Positions 36,815 to 45,742 of a stretch of 51,608 bases of DNA are shown piece after piece. Location: positions 36,309-87,916 of IMG/VR virus record IMGVR_UViG_3300030329_006107; one strand, written 5' to 3'. The stretch comes from a virus. The position numbers were made by a program, and so were the translations under genes. The first letter of the stretch is position 1; every line of letters begins with the position of its first letter. The notes under the pieces were generated by a model. The model was given only the letters and a program-made list of their open reading frames with translations. It searched no databases and was not told where the DNA came from.

Positions 36815-39800
36815 ATGGCTACAACATACGGACAATACGCGGAGATAGAGAAAACTCTTGTTAATAATCTACCAACTGGTGGACAAGACAAGGTTTATCT
36901 TTATACTTCCGGTTCGGCCGCTAACTCGCGGCTTTACGTAAAGGCAGGTGCTGACACTCAGCGTCCGCTTCTTACAAACGAGTTCAATCTTCAGGACGCT
37001 ACCAACGGTGGTCTTGCTGACTTCACTTACGATAGTACAGCTAATGTGACACTAAGCGTTGATCCTACTAACGCTACTGCTATTACTGCAGTTGCTGATG
37101 GCGACTTAGTTCTCGTTGCCGATGCATCTGATAGTAATGCTCTTAAGAAGATTACTCGTGCTCACTTTATTGAATCTGCTGCTCTTGATTCAATCAACAT
37201 CGACGGTGGTGCAATCGATGGGACACCAATTGGTGCTTCTTCGGCAGCTGCTGGTACTTTTACTGCGGTCGTCGCCGCCTCGTTAAGTGCTTCTGCTAAC
37301 CTCAATGTCGTCGGACGTGCTGACGTGGAAGGCGCACTCGGAGTGAGTGGATCTGCTACACTTGGTAGTTCCGCGGCACGTGACACAATCACGGTTACAG
37401 GCCGCTTCGCTTCGGATCTTGTTCCAAGTTCTGACGGTGCCCGTGATCTTGGTACTTCGGCTTTGGAGTGGAAAGATCTTTACCTCGATGGTGTTGCTTA
37501 CATTGACGATCTACGCGCCGATGCTCTCGGAGCTGCTATGAACTGCGCAAGTCAAGCTATGACCAACATCAATGTCGACTCTGGCGCCATCGATGGCGTT
37601 ACTCTTGGTGGCAACGCTCAGGTTACTATAACCGACGCCGACATGAACGGCGGATCGATCGACGGTGTGCCAATCGGCGCCGCCTCTGCCGCAGCCGGTA
37701 CATTCACAGCCATCAAAGGAACAACAATCAGTGGTTCTGGAGATCTTAACATTGGTGGTGCTGCCTATTTTGAAGGCGCCGTTAACGTCACTGGTACAGT
37801 AAAAGTCGTTGGTGACCTCGAAGTTCAAGGTAATCTTAATAGTGTTACTGTTACACAGAACACGCTAGAAGTTACTGACAAACTTATTGTTGCTGGCGCT
37901 TCTGGTTCCTCTGCCAATATCGATGGCGGTGGACTGATGTTTGGTGGTAGTGATCTTGCTAATGACGAAGTCGCTGCAATCCTTTGGGATCACAGTAACA
38001 CCGCACTCGATTTCAACATTGGTACTACTACTGAAATCAGACTTCAAAATGGTGTTTTTCGTCCAGAAACGGATGACGACGTCGATTTGGGAGCCTCTGG
38101 TGCGCAATGGAAAGATCTTTACATCGATGGCGTTGCTTACATTGATACTCTCAATGCAGACGCTCTTGGTGCAAACTTAGACCACGCTAACTTCAACTCA
38201 ACAAATGTTGACATTGACTCAGGCGCAATCGACGGCACTGTTATCGGTGCATCTTCTGCAGCCGCCGGTACTTTTACCGCAGTCGTCGCTGCTTCATTAA
38301 GTGCTTCTGCTAATCTCAATGTCGTCGGACGTGCTGACGTGGAAGGTGCCTTCGGCGTATCCGGTTCATCGGCCTTCGCAGGTGACGTTGATCTTGGTAA
38401 TGCCACGAGTGACACAATTACTGCAACTGGCCGGTTCGACTCTGATTTAGTACCAAGTTCTGACGGTGCCCGTGATCTTGGTACTTCGACTTTGGAGTGG
38501 AAAGACCTTTATCTCGATGGTGTTGCATACATTGATGACCTTCGTGCAGATGCACTCGGCGCAGCAATGAACTGTGCTTCTCAAGCTATGACTAATATCA
38601 ACGTTGACTCTGGTGCAATTGACGGTGTTACCCTTGGTGGAAACGCTCAGGTTACTATAACCGATGCTGACATGAACGGTGGTTCTATTGATGGTGTGCC
38701 AATCGGTGCTGCTTCCGCTGCAGCTGGTACATTCACTACAGTTGTTGCAACTTCACTGAGTTCCTCTGCCAACCTTAATGTTGTCGGACGAGCTGACGTC
38801 GAAGGTGCACTCGGAGTGAGTGGATCTGCTACACTTGGTAATGCAGACTCTGATGTTGTCACCGTCACGGCTCAGCTCACTGCTTCTGAGGGACTTGCTC
38901 TTGGAGTCCGACCAAATGTCGACATGACTGCTGGCGCTTGTGGGTTCTTATTGAAAGATAACACGGCCGCGGCCATGGAAATTAAAGAAGGGTCCAGCAC
39001 TTACATGGCTTTTAGAACTACTAACAGCCAAGAAGCTATTGTTCTTGGTAGCAACACATGCTCTGATGCTATTCCATCTGTTAACAATTCTATGACTCTT
39101 GGTAACGCTAGTTACGCATTCGCTAACTTGTTCGTTAACGCCATCGACCTTCAGGGTAATGGTAGTATCAGCATGGGCGGTTCGGGTCGAATTGACCTCG
39201 ATGCCGACGATGATACTTCTATTCGTGCTTCTGCCGATGATGTTATTACCTTCGAAGCCGGCGGTACAGACAGGTTCCAAATGGACGCAAGTATGTTTGG
39301 ACCATCTTCAGCCGACGGAGCTGCTCTTGGTGGAGCTAGCAATGAGTGGTCGGACTTGTATCTTGCTGACTCAAGCGTTATTTACTTCGGTGCTGATCAA
39401 GATATTCAACTGCTCCACGATGCTGACGCTGGATTGACTTTATCGCAAAACACTGATGCGACTGGAGAGCCAGTGCTCACACTTAAGACTCTTGGTGATT
39501 TGGCGTCTGGTGCCGAACTCAAGTTTGTTCTTGATAACGGCGCCGGAGAAGGTGACGACGATCAGCTTGGTTCAATTACATTCTACGGAGATGACTCCGG
39601 CGATGCTGCGACAAAGTACGCACAAATCAAAGTCTTAGCTGAAGATGTAACTGATACTGAAGAAGACGGTAGTATTACCCTCTCTGCTTTGGTTGCAGGC
39701 ACAATGCGTGACATCATGGTTATTGGTAACGGCGCTGGTGTTGTTTTGCCCAGCGATAGTACTTATGGTACTGTGAAGGCTCACTCTTTCGTGACATATT

Positions 39801-40087
39801 CTGATGAAAATCTTAAGACAAATATTCAACCGATGGAAAATGCTCTTGCTAAAGTCCAGAGTTTGAAAGGTGTGACTTATGATTGGAAGAACGATGGCTC
39901 AAAAGACATCGGCTTCATCGCTCAGGATGTTGAAAAAGTATTGCCACAGATCGTCAGGTCTACAGATCAAGAAGGAAGTTACTCGATGAACTATTCACGA
40001 GTTACGGCCCTCTTGGTGGAAGGTATTAAAGAACAGCAAGCTCAGATTGAGAATTTGAAAAAAGCTCTTGCTAGCATCAAAAAATAA
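36815..40087 (+). CDS. repeat-rich long fibre protein with C-terminal S74 domain
   Basis: A 1090-residue protein with low charge and high Ala/Gly/Ser/Asp, typical of beta-helical or triple-stranded fibres. Residues ~75-115 share 'DPTNATAI' and 'LVLVADASDSNALKK' with the short fibre upstream. Residues ~124-640 consist of repeated blocks: 'IDGGAIDGTPIG', 'ASSAAAGTFTAVVAASLSAS', 'NLNVVGRADVEGA', 'DGARDLGTS', 'LEWKDLYLDGVAYIDDLRAD', in two long copies plus a more diverged one. The C-terminus (from Ser996) is an S74 self-cleaving chaperone with 'YSDENLKTNI' (Ser996, Lys1001) and 'DIGFIAQDVEKVLPQIV'. It is likely a receptor-binding or decoration fibre. Base composition and codon use are more GC-rich than the surrounding genes, similar to the major capsid gene. 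A strong ribosome site and the terminator that follows suggest high, independent expression. Confidence 0.85.
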   Translation: MATTYGQYAEIEKTLVNNLPTGGQDKVYLYTSGSAANSRLYVKAGADTQRPLLTNEFNLQDATNGGLADFTYDSTANVTLSVDPTNATAITAVADGDLVLVADASDSNALKKITRAHFIESAALDSINIDGGAIDGTPIGASSAAAGTFTAVVAASLSASANLNVVGRADVEGALGVSGSATLGSSAARDTITVTGRFASDLVPSSDGARDLGTSALEWKDLYLDGVAYIDDLRADALGAAMNCASQAMTNINVDSGAIDGVTLGGNAQVTITDADMNGGSIDGVPIGAASAAAGTFTAIKGTTISGSGDLNIGGAAYFEGAVNVTGTVKVVGDLEVQGNLNSVTVTQNTLEVTDKLIVAGASGSSANIDGGGLMFGGSDLANDEVAAILWDHSNTALDFNIGTTTEIRLQNGVFRPETDDDVDLGASGAQWKDLYIDGVAYIDTLNADALGANLDHANFNSTNVDIDSGAIDGTVIGASSAAAGTFTAVVAASLSASANLNVVGRADVEGAFGVSGSSAFAGDVDLGNATSDTITATGRFDSDLVPSSDGARDLGTSTLEWKDLYLDGVAYIDDLRADALGAAMNCASQAMTNINVDSGAIDGVTLGGNAQVTITDADMNGGSIDGVPIGAASAAAGTFTTVVATSLSSSANLNVVGRADVEGALGVSGSATLGNADSDVVTVTAQLTASEGLALGVRPNVDMTAGACGFLLKDNTAAAMEIKEGSSTYMAFRTTNSQEAIVLGSNTCSDAIPSVNNSMTLGNASYAFANLFVNAIDLQGNGSISMGGSGRIDLDADDDTSIRASADDVITFEAGGTDRFQMDASMFGPSSADGAALGGASNEWSDLYLADSSVIYFGADQDIQLLHDADAGLTLSQNTDATGEPVLTLKTLGDLASGAELKFVLDNGAGEGDDDQLGSITFYGDDSGDAATKYAQIKVLAEDVTDTEEDGSITLSALVAGTMRDIMVIGNGAGVVLPSDSTYGTVKAHSFVTYSDENLKTNIQPMENALAKVQSLKGVTYDWKNDGSKDIGFIAQDVEKVLPQIVRSTDQEGSYSMNYSRVTALLVEGIKEQQAQIENLKKALASIKK
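37186..38860 (+). repeat. long coding repeats in the fibre gene
   Basis: The block 37463-37708 (82 codons) recurs at 38492-38737 with identical protein but 40 of 82 codons changed synonymously (my codon-by-codon comparison). Flanking units ('SANLNVVGRADVEGA') occur three times near 37290, 38310 and 38770, with 37302 and 38322 almost identical in DNA. A more diverged third copy of the 82-residue block starts near 38074. Repeat spacing between the first two is 1029 bases (343 codons). Confidence 0.85.
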
Positions 40088-40107
40088 TGTTGTTCTAGTT
40101 TTTTAAT

Positions 40108-40141
40108 GAAGAGGTCGGTAGCATTAGCTGCCGGCCTCTTC
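40108..40141 (+). terminator. strong rho-independent-type terminator after the fibre gene
   Basis: A 15-base-pair stem, GAAGAGGTCGGTAGC (40108-40122) with GCTGCCGGCCTCTTC (40127-40141), closes a four-base ATTA loop, with only G-T wobbles as imperfections. The following bases are CTATTTACT, moderately T-rich. It separates the fibre block from the packaging block. Confidence 0.8.
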
Positions 40142-40160
40142 TATTTACTATAAAGGGTGG
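40141..40160 (+). promoter_or_regulatory. possible promoter at the start of the packaging block
   Basis: Immediately after the terminator comes CTATTTACTATAAAGGGTGG; CTATTTA resembles the CTATTTAT motif of three other gaps and TATAAA could serve as a -10. The AAGGGTGG is the ribosome site for the next gene, so leader and promoter would almost coincide. Tentative. Confidence 0.3.
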
Positions 40161-40166
40161 TATATT

Positions 40167-40433
40167 TTGTCTCTTAAGGAAAAAAATAGAGAACTCATTT
40201 TGAGTGTGATAAAGCAATCCGATCCAAATTATAAGATAAAAGATAATGTTTATTATATTGGTTCAAAAGCATTTGTAGCTAATTCCGTCATTCAGTGGAT
40301 ACTGGAAAGAATAGATAATGGAGACTTACAATCAGAAAGTGCACAATTTTACATTGATGCGGTTAACAAATACATCGTTGGTGAGGTAAACTTACGTTGG
40401 GAGAACGGTGATTTAATAATAGAGGGACTATGA
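40167..40433 (+). CDS. small protein of unknown function, TTG start
   Basis: An 88-residue protein. The likely start is the TTG at 40167, seven bases after an AAGGGTGG ribosome site; the next Met is absent, so TTG is the only good choice. It is a mixed helix/strand protein ending in 'NLRWENGDLIIEGL'. It opens the packaging block and overlaps the next gene by four bases (ATGA). No motif recognised; possibly a small packaging or regulatory factor, by position only. Confidence 0.65.
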   Translation: MSLKEKNRELILSVIKQSDPNYKIKDNVYYIGSKAFVANSVIQWILERIDNGDLQSESAQFYIDAVNKYIVGEVNLRWENGDLIIEGL

Positions 40434-40816
40434 AAGAAAAAGATTGGGATTACATAGCAAAAGTTGAAAAAGCTATAGCAAAGAAATATGGCAAAGAAAC
40501 TGTGCAAAATCCAAAAGCTTCCTGGGATGAAGAAAAAGAAAAGGAATATATTGAACAGCTTAAAGAAATGGTTATTAAAGAACAGATATCTGAAGAGTCT
40601 GCTGAAAAGGCTGAAATCAATGGTTTTTTAGTTACCAAAAAACTACTTACTAAGGAAACAAACAGAAAATGTCCTGTATGCGACAATTTTTCATTTAAGA
40701 TTAAAGATGATGTATATATGTTAAAATTTGAATGCTGCTTCAATTGTTATATAAAACATGTCGAAGGTAGAGAAAAACGATGGTTTTCTGGTTGGAGACC
40801 AAAAGGAGATAAATAA
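40430..40816 (+). CDS. zinc-ribbon protein upstream of the terminase
   Basis: A 128-residue protein starting in an ATGA overlap. The first 75 residues are a Lys/Glu-rich helix; residues 81-106 carry Cys81-x-x-Cys84 ('RKCPVC') and a Cys102-Cys103-x-x-Cys106 cluster ('ECCFNC'), which would bind one zinc ion. The C-terminus is basic and Trp-rich ('REKRWFSGWRPK'). Its neighbours are head and packaging genes, so it could be a small terminase-associated or nucleic-acid-binding protein, but that is inference. No family assigned. Confidence 0.65.
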   Translation: MKEKDWDYIAKVEKAIAKKYGKETVQNPKASWDEEKEKEYIEQLKEMVIKEQISEESAEKAEINGFLVTKKLLTKETNRKCPVCDNFSFKIKDDVYMLKFECCFNCYIKHVEGREKRWFSGWRPKGDK

Positions 40817-41380
40817 ATGTCACAAGCAAACTTAGAAATTATACGTGGTGTCGCCCAAGCTGCATCAAATTGTTACGACGGCGCCCTTGACGACGAAGGG
40901 CAACCAATTAAGATTGGGCTGAAAAGAGAAGAGGGGAATCCTATTTTAAATTCTAGAAACGTCGATGGCTTTAAAGTTAAATTTCACGGAGACAAATTAA
41001 TGTGCACTTATCAGTCGGATATTAAATTAAAAGACGTTTATAAGGGCAACTTAGAAAATGAAATGGAACAAACAATGAATGACGTTGTTAATCATCTTAA
41101 AAAGCAGTATAAAAAAATTACAGGAAATACACTATCATTAACGCCCGAAGGAGAGGTTGATTGCTTGGTTCAATCTACTTCAAGAGTTAGAGTATTTGTG
41201 ACAGCTAAAAAGACTTATAAAGTAGGTGGGCTTGATTCTGTGGAGGCTGCAAAAAATGATTCTAAAGACAAGCTTGACTCTTCGTTTAGAAGCTTCCTTG
41301 ATAAAGGCGGGTTTGGCAGCCCTCCTGCAAATAAAAATCAAAAAGGCGGACAAGGTAAAGACAGTCAGAAGGATGGTTGA
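40817..41380 (+). CDS. unknown protein upstream of the large terminase
   Basis: A 187-residue protein immediately after the zinc-ribbon gene, with an AAGGAG site. Residues 1-60 include a strand-rich domain with 'GFKVKFHGDKLMCTYQSDI'; residues ~85-140 are helix and strand; the last 40 are low-complexity Gly/Lys/Ser. It sits in the place where many T4-like phages carry the small terminase subunit, but I see no coiled-coil ring-forming pattern or helix-turn-helix like that of gp16, so I do not name it so. Confidence 0.6.
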   Translation: MSQANLEIIRGVAQAASNCYDGALDDEGQPIKIGLKREEGNPILNSRNVDGFKVKFHGDKLMCTYQSDIKLKDVYKGNLENEMEQTMNDVVNHLKKQYKKITGNTLSLTPEGEVDCLVQSTSRVRVFVTAKKTYKVGGLDSVEAAKNDSKDKLDSSFRSFLDKGGFGSPPANKNQKGGQGKDSQKDG

Positions 41381-41385
41381 TACTT

Positions 41386-42969
41386 ATGAGTTATCAACTT
41401 TCGAAAGAAGAAGTTGTTAAAGAAATAGTTAAATGCGGGAAAGACGCAGCTTATTTTATTAATAATTATGCAAAGATATCTCACCCCCTTTTGGGATTGA
41501 TTCCATTCAATACTTATGATTTTCAAGATGATTTGATAAAAGATTTTAATGAACACCGCTTTAATCTTATTTTAAAGGCTCGACAGTTGGGAATCTCAAC
41601 AATCACAGCAGCTTACGTGGCATGGTTAATGATGTTCCGCAGAGACAAAAACGTTTTAGTTATGGCCACTAAATTTGGCACGGCATCAAATTTAGTTAAA
41701 AAGGTTAAAAGCATCCACAGAAATTTACCTAGTTGGATGAAGATTGCTAAAATTGTAATTGACAACAGGACTTCGTTTGAGCTTTCTAACGGATCACAAA
41801 TTAAAGCATCATCAACTTCTGCAGATGCAGGACGTTCTGAGGCGCTATCTTTGCTTGTTATAGACGAGGCAGCGCACGTTGAGGGCCTCGACGAGCTTTG
41901 GACGGGCCTATACCCCACCTTGTCGACAGGAGGGCGCTGTATAGCTCTTTCTACTCCAAATGGTGTAGGAAACTGGTTTCATCAATCATGTGTCGATGCA
42001 CAGACTTCTAAAAATGATTTTAAAATTACAACTTTACCATGGGATGTACATCCAGACCGCGACCAGGAGTGGTTTGAAAACGAAACTAAAAACATGTCCC
42101 GTCGTCAAATCGCCCAAGAATTAGAGTGTAATTTCAATATGTCAGGCGAGACAGTGTTCCATCCAGAGGATATGATTTTTTTGGAGGCGAACATTAAGGA
42201 TCCTAAATACAGGACTGGTTTTGATAGAAATTTTTGGATATGGGAGGAACACGATCCTAAATTTACCTATCTTTTATCTGCAGATGTCGCTCGCGGCGAT
42301 GGAAACGACCACTCAGCTTTTCATATCTTCAAAATAGAAACAATGGAAATAATAGCCGACTATCAAGGTAAAGCAACGCCAGATATATTTTCTAATTTAA
42401 TAGAAAACGCCGGACGAGAGTACGGAAATTGTATGATTGCAGTTGAAAACAACTCTGTGGGCTTCGCTGTTCTTGAGAAATTAAGAGATAAGGGATATCC
42501 AAACATATATTATTCTTATAAATCGTCACATGAGTATGCTGACCCCGTTTCGGCAGAATATTCTAGTAGTACTGTCGCAGGATTTTCTACGACTCAAAAG
42601 ACCCGTCCTCTTATCGTTGCTAAGATGGAAGAATTTATACGCAACAAACTAATTAAGATATATTCCAGTAGGTTATATAATGAAATGAAAACTTTTATAT
42701 GGCACAATGGTCGCCCACAAGCGATGAAGAAGTACAATGATGATTTGATCATGTCTTGTGCAATTGGTTGCTGGGTCAAAGATATAGCCTTCACAGTTAA
42801 CCAAAGAGACTTACAATATAAAAAAGCTTTCTTAAATTCTATGACAAAATCTGATAATATACTTAATACTGCAATAAAAGGTATGGAAGGTCACAAAACC
42901 AACAGTACCAAAGAATTAGAGAAGAAAAAGAAAAAGCAGGATAAATATATTTGGCTTCTAAAAGGATAA
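41386..42969 (+). CDS. 17: large terminase subunit (gp17-like packaging ATPase-nuclease)
   Basis: A 527-residue protein. I start at the ATG at 41386, 12 bases after an AAGGA site; an upstream TTG (41377) is only three bases from that site. ATPase domain: 'KARQLGIST' (64-72) is a deviant Walker A lacking the usual Gly-Lys-Ser/Thr lysine, as in several phage terminases, and 'LLVIDEAAH' (156-164) holds Asp160/Glu161 (Walker B and catalytic Glu); a 'LSTPNG' coupling motif follows. Nuclease domain (RNase H fold): Asp300 in 'ADVARGDG', Glu354 in 'AVENNS', Asp452/Asp453 in 'YNDDLIMSC'. It cuts and pumps concatemeric DNA into proheads through the portal encoded next. T4's tail sheath and tube genes, usually between 17 and 20, are absent here. 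Confidence 0.92.
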   Translation: MSYQLSKEEVVKEIVKCGKDAAYFINNYAKISHPLLGLIPFNTYDFQDDLIKDFNEHRFNLILKARQLGISTITAAYVAWLMMFRRDKNVLVMATKFGTASNLVKKVKSIHRNLPSWMKIAKIVIDNRTSFELSNGSQIKASSTSADAGRSEALSLLVIDEAAHVEGLDELWTGLYPTLSTGGRCIALSTPNGVGNWFHQSCVDAQTSKNDFKITTLPWDVHPDRDQEWFENETKNMSRRQIAQELECNFNMSGETVFHPEDMIFLEANIKDPKYRTGFDRNFWIWEEHDPKFTYLLSADVARGDGNDHSAFHIFKIETMEIIADYQGKATPDIFSNLIENAGREYGNCMIAVENNSVGFAVLEKLRDKGYPNIYYSYKSSHEYADPVSAEYSSSTVAGFSTTQKTRPLIVAKMEEFIRNKLIKIYSSRLYNEMKTFIWHNGRPQAMKKYNDDLIMSCAIGCWVKDIAFTVNQRDLQYKKAFLNSMTKSDNILNTAIKGMEGHKTNSTKELEKKKKKQDKYIWLLKG

Positions 42970-42975
42970 TAAAAA

Positions 42976-44928
42976 ATGGCCGACAATAAAAGAAACCCTA
43001 GAAATAAAGAAAGTACATTATTCAGACAATTAACACGATTGTTTTCTGGACCAATTATCAATTACAGAAAGCAAATCCCGCGGCAACTTAAAAGAAGGCA
43101 ATTAGACAGCTACAAATTTAGATCGGCTAGCGGCCAAAACTTTAAAAAGTCCGGTTATAGCCCTTACGACAAATTACAAGCTAATTTTTTCGCCGCGCAA
43201 GCAAGAGCAGACAGGTATGTTGATTTTGACCAAATGGAATACACACCAGAAATTGCTTCTGCATTAGATATATATGCAGATGAAATGACAACTGCAACAG
43301 CTCTTCGTCCAATGATGGATATTAAATGTAACAACGAAGAGATCAAATCAGTCTTGGATGCTTTATACGGAAATGTATTAAATTTAGACTCTAATTTATT
43401 TGGTTGGTGTCGAACTATGTGTAAATACGGAGATTTCTTTTTGTATCTTGATATCGATGATAAACAAGGTATCAAACATGCCACCGGACTTCCCTCCACA
43501 GAAGTCGAAAGATTAGAAGCAGAAGATAAGACAAATCCAAATTATGTACAGTTTCAGTGGAACTCCGGAGGAATCACATTTGAAAATTGGCAAATTGGTC
43601 ATTTTAGAATCTTAGGTAACGACAAATATTCTCCATATGGAACTTCAGTTTTAGAGCCAGCCCGCCGAATCTGGCGTCAATTGACTCTTATAGAAGATGC
43701 GATGATGGCTTACAGGATTGTCCGCTCTCCAGAGAGAAGAGTGTTTTATGTTGATGTGGGTAATATAGCTCCAGAAGACGTCGAGCAGTATGTGCAGAAA
43801 GTTATGACTCAAATGAAGCGGAATCAAATTGTTGATATTGATTCTGGCCGCGTCGATCTTCGTTATAATCCCATGAGTGTCGAAGAAGATTATTTTATTC
43901 CTGTTAGAGGAAATCAGTCTTCCAGAGTTGAAAGCCTTCCAGGTGGAACTTATACTGGTGATATCGATGACGTCAAATATTTGAGAGATAAATTGTTTGC
44001 CGCACTTAAAATTCCTGCTTCTTATTTATCAAGGGCCGAGGGCGCAGAAGAAGATAAAACGACTCTTGCACAAAAAGATATTCGTTTTGCTAGAACAGTT
44101 CAGAGACTTCAAAGAGCTGTTGTTGCCGAACTAGAAAAGATTGGTATCATTCACTTATTTACTTTAGGTTATCGTGGAGCAGACTTGCTTTCGTTTAAGC
44201 TCAAGCTTAACAATCCTTCTAAAATTGCAGAATTACAAGAGTTGGAGCATTGGAGAACTAAATTCGACGTCGCTGCAGCAGCAACAGAAGGCTTCTTTAG
44301 TAAACACTGGATCGCTGATAATATCTTTGGTATGTCAGAAGAATCACTGCTAAAAATACAGAGAGAGATGTATCATGATAAGAAATTTGAAGCCTCTCTT
44401 TCAAAAGCTATTGAAGCTATGGCTTCGGCTCCCCCTCCAGGAATGGATTCCCCCGCAGGCGCCGGCGGACTTCCACCTATGCCTGGAGCTGAAGGGGCCC
44501 CCGGTGAACCGCCGCCCCCTGGACCCGGTGAACCACCCGCGGCCCCACCCGCCGAGGCCGGGGAAGAGAGTCCGTTGTTGGTCGCTCCTCCGGGCGAACC
44601 GACAGCAGCACCCGGTGACGCCGAAGCAGCCCCTCCCGCACCTCCGCCACCAGCAAAAAGAGATGATGGCAGTTATTTAACTCCAGGAGCAAATGGAAAG
44701 TGGTATAAGAAAAAGACACATTCCGACCACTATCGCGGCCGACGTCAGGTATCAATGCAATCCCAAGGCACCCCTGGTTATAAAGATTTAAAATCACTTT
44801 CTAGGGGAATATATGAGAATTTAGATTCTACTTATATTATAGAAGAGCAAAAGATTATTCAAAGTTCAAAAGAAATCAAAGATTTAATTGAGAGGATGGA
44901 ATTAAAAAATAATGAAGTACAAACATAA
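42976..44928 (+). CDS. 20: portal protein, gp20-like
   Basis: A 650-residue portal vertex subunit, longer than T4 gp20 (about 520). The N-terminal 'DFDQMEYTPEIASALDIYAD' and the following 'CRTMCKYGDFFLYLDI' are conserved portal elements; the stem and crown follow to about residue 470. An extra segment (about residues 475-570) is a Pro/Ala/Gly-rich, GC-rich low-complexity stretch, and the last 60 residues return to normal charged sequence. Twelve portals form the ring through which DNA passes and on which the head is initiated. It starts six bases after the terminase stop and overlaps the next gene by 17 bases, so its expression is coupled both ways. Confidence 0.92.
   Translation: MADNKRNPRNKESTLFRQLTRLFSGPIINYRKQIPRQLKRRQLDSYKFRSASGQNFKKSGYSPYDKLQANFFAAQARADRYVDFDQMEYTPEIASALDIYADEMTTATALRPMMDIKCNNEEIKSVLDALYGNVLNLDSNLFGWCRTMCKYGDFFLYLDIDDKQGIKHATGLPSTEVERLEAEDKTNPNYVQFQWNSGGITFENWQIGHFRILGNDKYSPYGTSVLEPARRIWRQLTLIEDAMMAYRIVRSPERRVFYVDVGNIAPEDVEQYVQKVMTQMKRNQIVDIDSGRVDLRYNPMSVEEDYFIPVRGNQSSRVESLPGGTYTGDIDDVKYLRDKLFAALKIPASYLSRAEGAEEDKTTLAQKDIRFARTVQRLQRAVVAELEKIGIIHLFTLGYRGADLLSFKLKLNNPSKIAELQELEHWRTKFDVAAAATEGFFSKHWIADNIFGMSEESLLKIQREMYHDKKFEASLSKAIEAMASAPPPGMDSPAGAGGLPPMPGAEGAPGEPPPPGPGEPPAAPPAEAGEESPLLVAPPGEPTAAPGDAEAAPPAPPPPAKRDDGSYLTPGANGKWYKKKTHSDHYRGRRQVSMQSQGTPGYKDLKSLSRGIYENLDSTYIIEEQKIIQSSKEIKDLIERMELKNNEVQT
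44400..44660 (+). repeat. Pro/Ala/Gly-rich low-complexity insert in the portal gene
   Basis: A GC-rich tract coding for Pro-Ala-Gly-Glu runs such as 'PPPPGPGEPPAAPPAEAG'. Its composition differs sharply from the AT-rich rest of the gene. It probably forms a flexible loop or crown extension. Two GCC-GGC type palindromes lie at its start (44458-44466). Confidence 0.7.
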
Positions 44929-45742
44929 TAAAAAAAGGAATACTGCATTCTTGTTTGAGGCTCTTATAAGAGAATTAACAAAATCTGTTATTGATAACAA
45001 TATTAAAAGAAAGAAAATTGTTCTTTCTATAGTAAAAGAACATTTTGCCAAAAACACTGCACTTTCTAGAGAATTAGAACTTTATAAAGCACTCTATAAA
45101 AATGACGAACTTACATTAGATTTTGCGGAAAAGCTCTTAAGAGAAGTAAAAAGTGAATATAAAAGTTTAGATCAAAAAAAGATCTTTGAAGAACAATCTA
45201 AACTTATAAGGAAAATCAACAAAAGACTGACAAGTAAAGTATTTGGTAATTTTGTGCCTGATTATAAAAATCTGGCAACTATCCAGCAAATTTTTAATGT
45301 AAAAAATCAAAATCCTCGCACTAGAGTGCTTCTGGAACAAGATTATATCAAAGTGCTGGCCTCTAAATCAATTTTGAACGAAAACAAGCTTAAGCCTGTT
45401 GATAAGTTAACTTTTAAAACATTTATTAGCAAATTTAATGACAGATATTCATCTGGATTGTTAAATGAACAAAAATCTCTTTTAAAATATTACGTGACTT
45501 CCTTTACAGACAGGGGTTTGGAATTAAATATTTTTTTAAATGAAGAAATTGGAAGACTCAAAACAAAGCTTAATAAAATTATCCTATCAGAAGAAATTCA
45601 AAATGACAAAATTATGCTTAATAAAACTAAAAAAGTTTTAAATATTGTTGAGCAATTCAAAAACAGAGAAGTTGATGATAAAATGATTGAGATCATTTTA
45701 AAAATTCAAGAACTCGTAAACGAGACAAAAGAAGATGGCTAA
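44912..45742 (+). CDS. basic helical protein between portal and protease
   Basis: A 276-residue Lys/Glu/Leu-rich protein, almost all helical by pattern, starting 17 bases inside the portal gene. The opening 'NKKRNTAFLFEALIRELTKS' is a striking motif repeated in spirit among phage head-region proteins I have seen, but I cannot give a family name. Position between portal and prohead protease corresponds to T4 genes 67 and 68 (prohead core), though no sequence similarity is claimed. It may be a prohead core component or a chaperone of portal assembly (inference). Its stop overlaps the next start by eight bases. Confidence 0.7.
   Translation: MKYKHNKKRNTAFLFEALIRELTKSVIDNNIKRKKIVLSIVKEHFAKNTALSRELELYKALYKNDELTLDFAEKLLREVKSEYKSLDQKKIFEEQSKLIRKINKRLTSKVFGNFVPDYKNLATIQQIFNVKNQNPRTRVLLEQDYIKVLASKSILNENKLKPVDKLTFKTFISKFNDRYSSGLLNEQKSLLKYYVTSFTDRGLELNIFLNEEIGRLKTKLNKIILSEEIQNDKIMLNKTKKVLNIVEQFKNREVDDKMIEIILKIQELVNETKEDG

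Noticed and set aside
36815-40087. Diversity-generating retroelement or CRISPR-like array suggested by the repeats
   Set aside because: Repeats are long, in frame and protein-coding; there is no reverse transcriptase, template repeat or adenine-biased variation in the window, and no short direct repeats with spacers.
40817-41380. Small terminase subunit (gp16)
   Set aside because: The position is right, but no helix-turn-helix or coiled-coil ring pattern is visible, so the name is not supported.
41377-41385. TTG start of the terminase nine bases earlier
   Set aside because: It would lie only three bases from the AAGGA site, too close for initiation; ATG 41386 has workable spacing.
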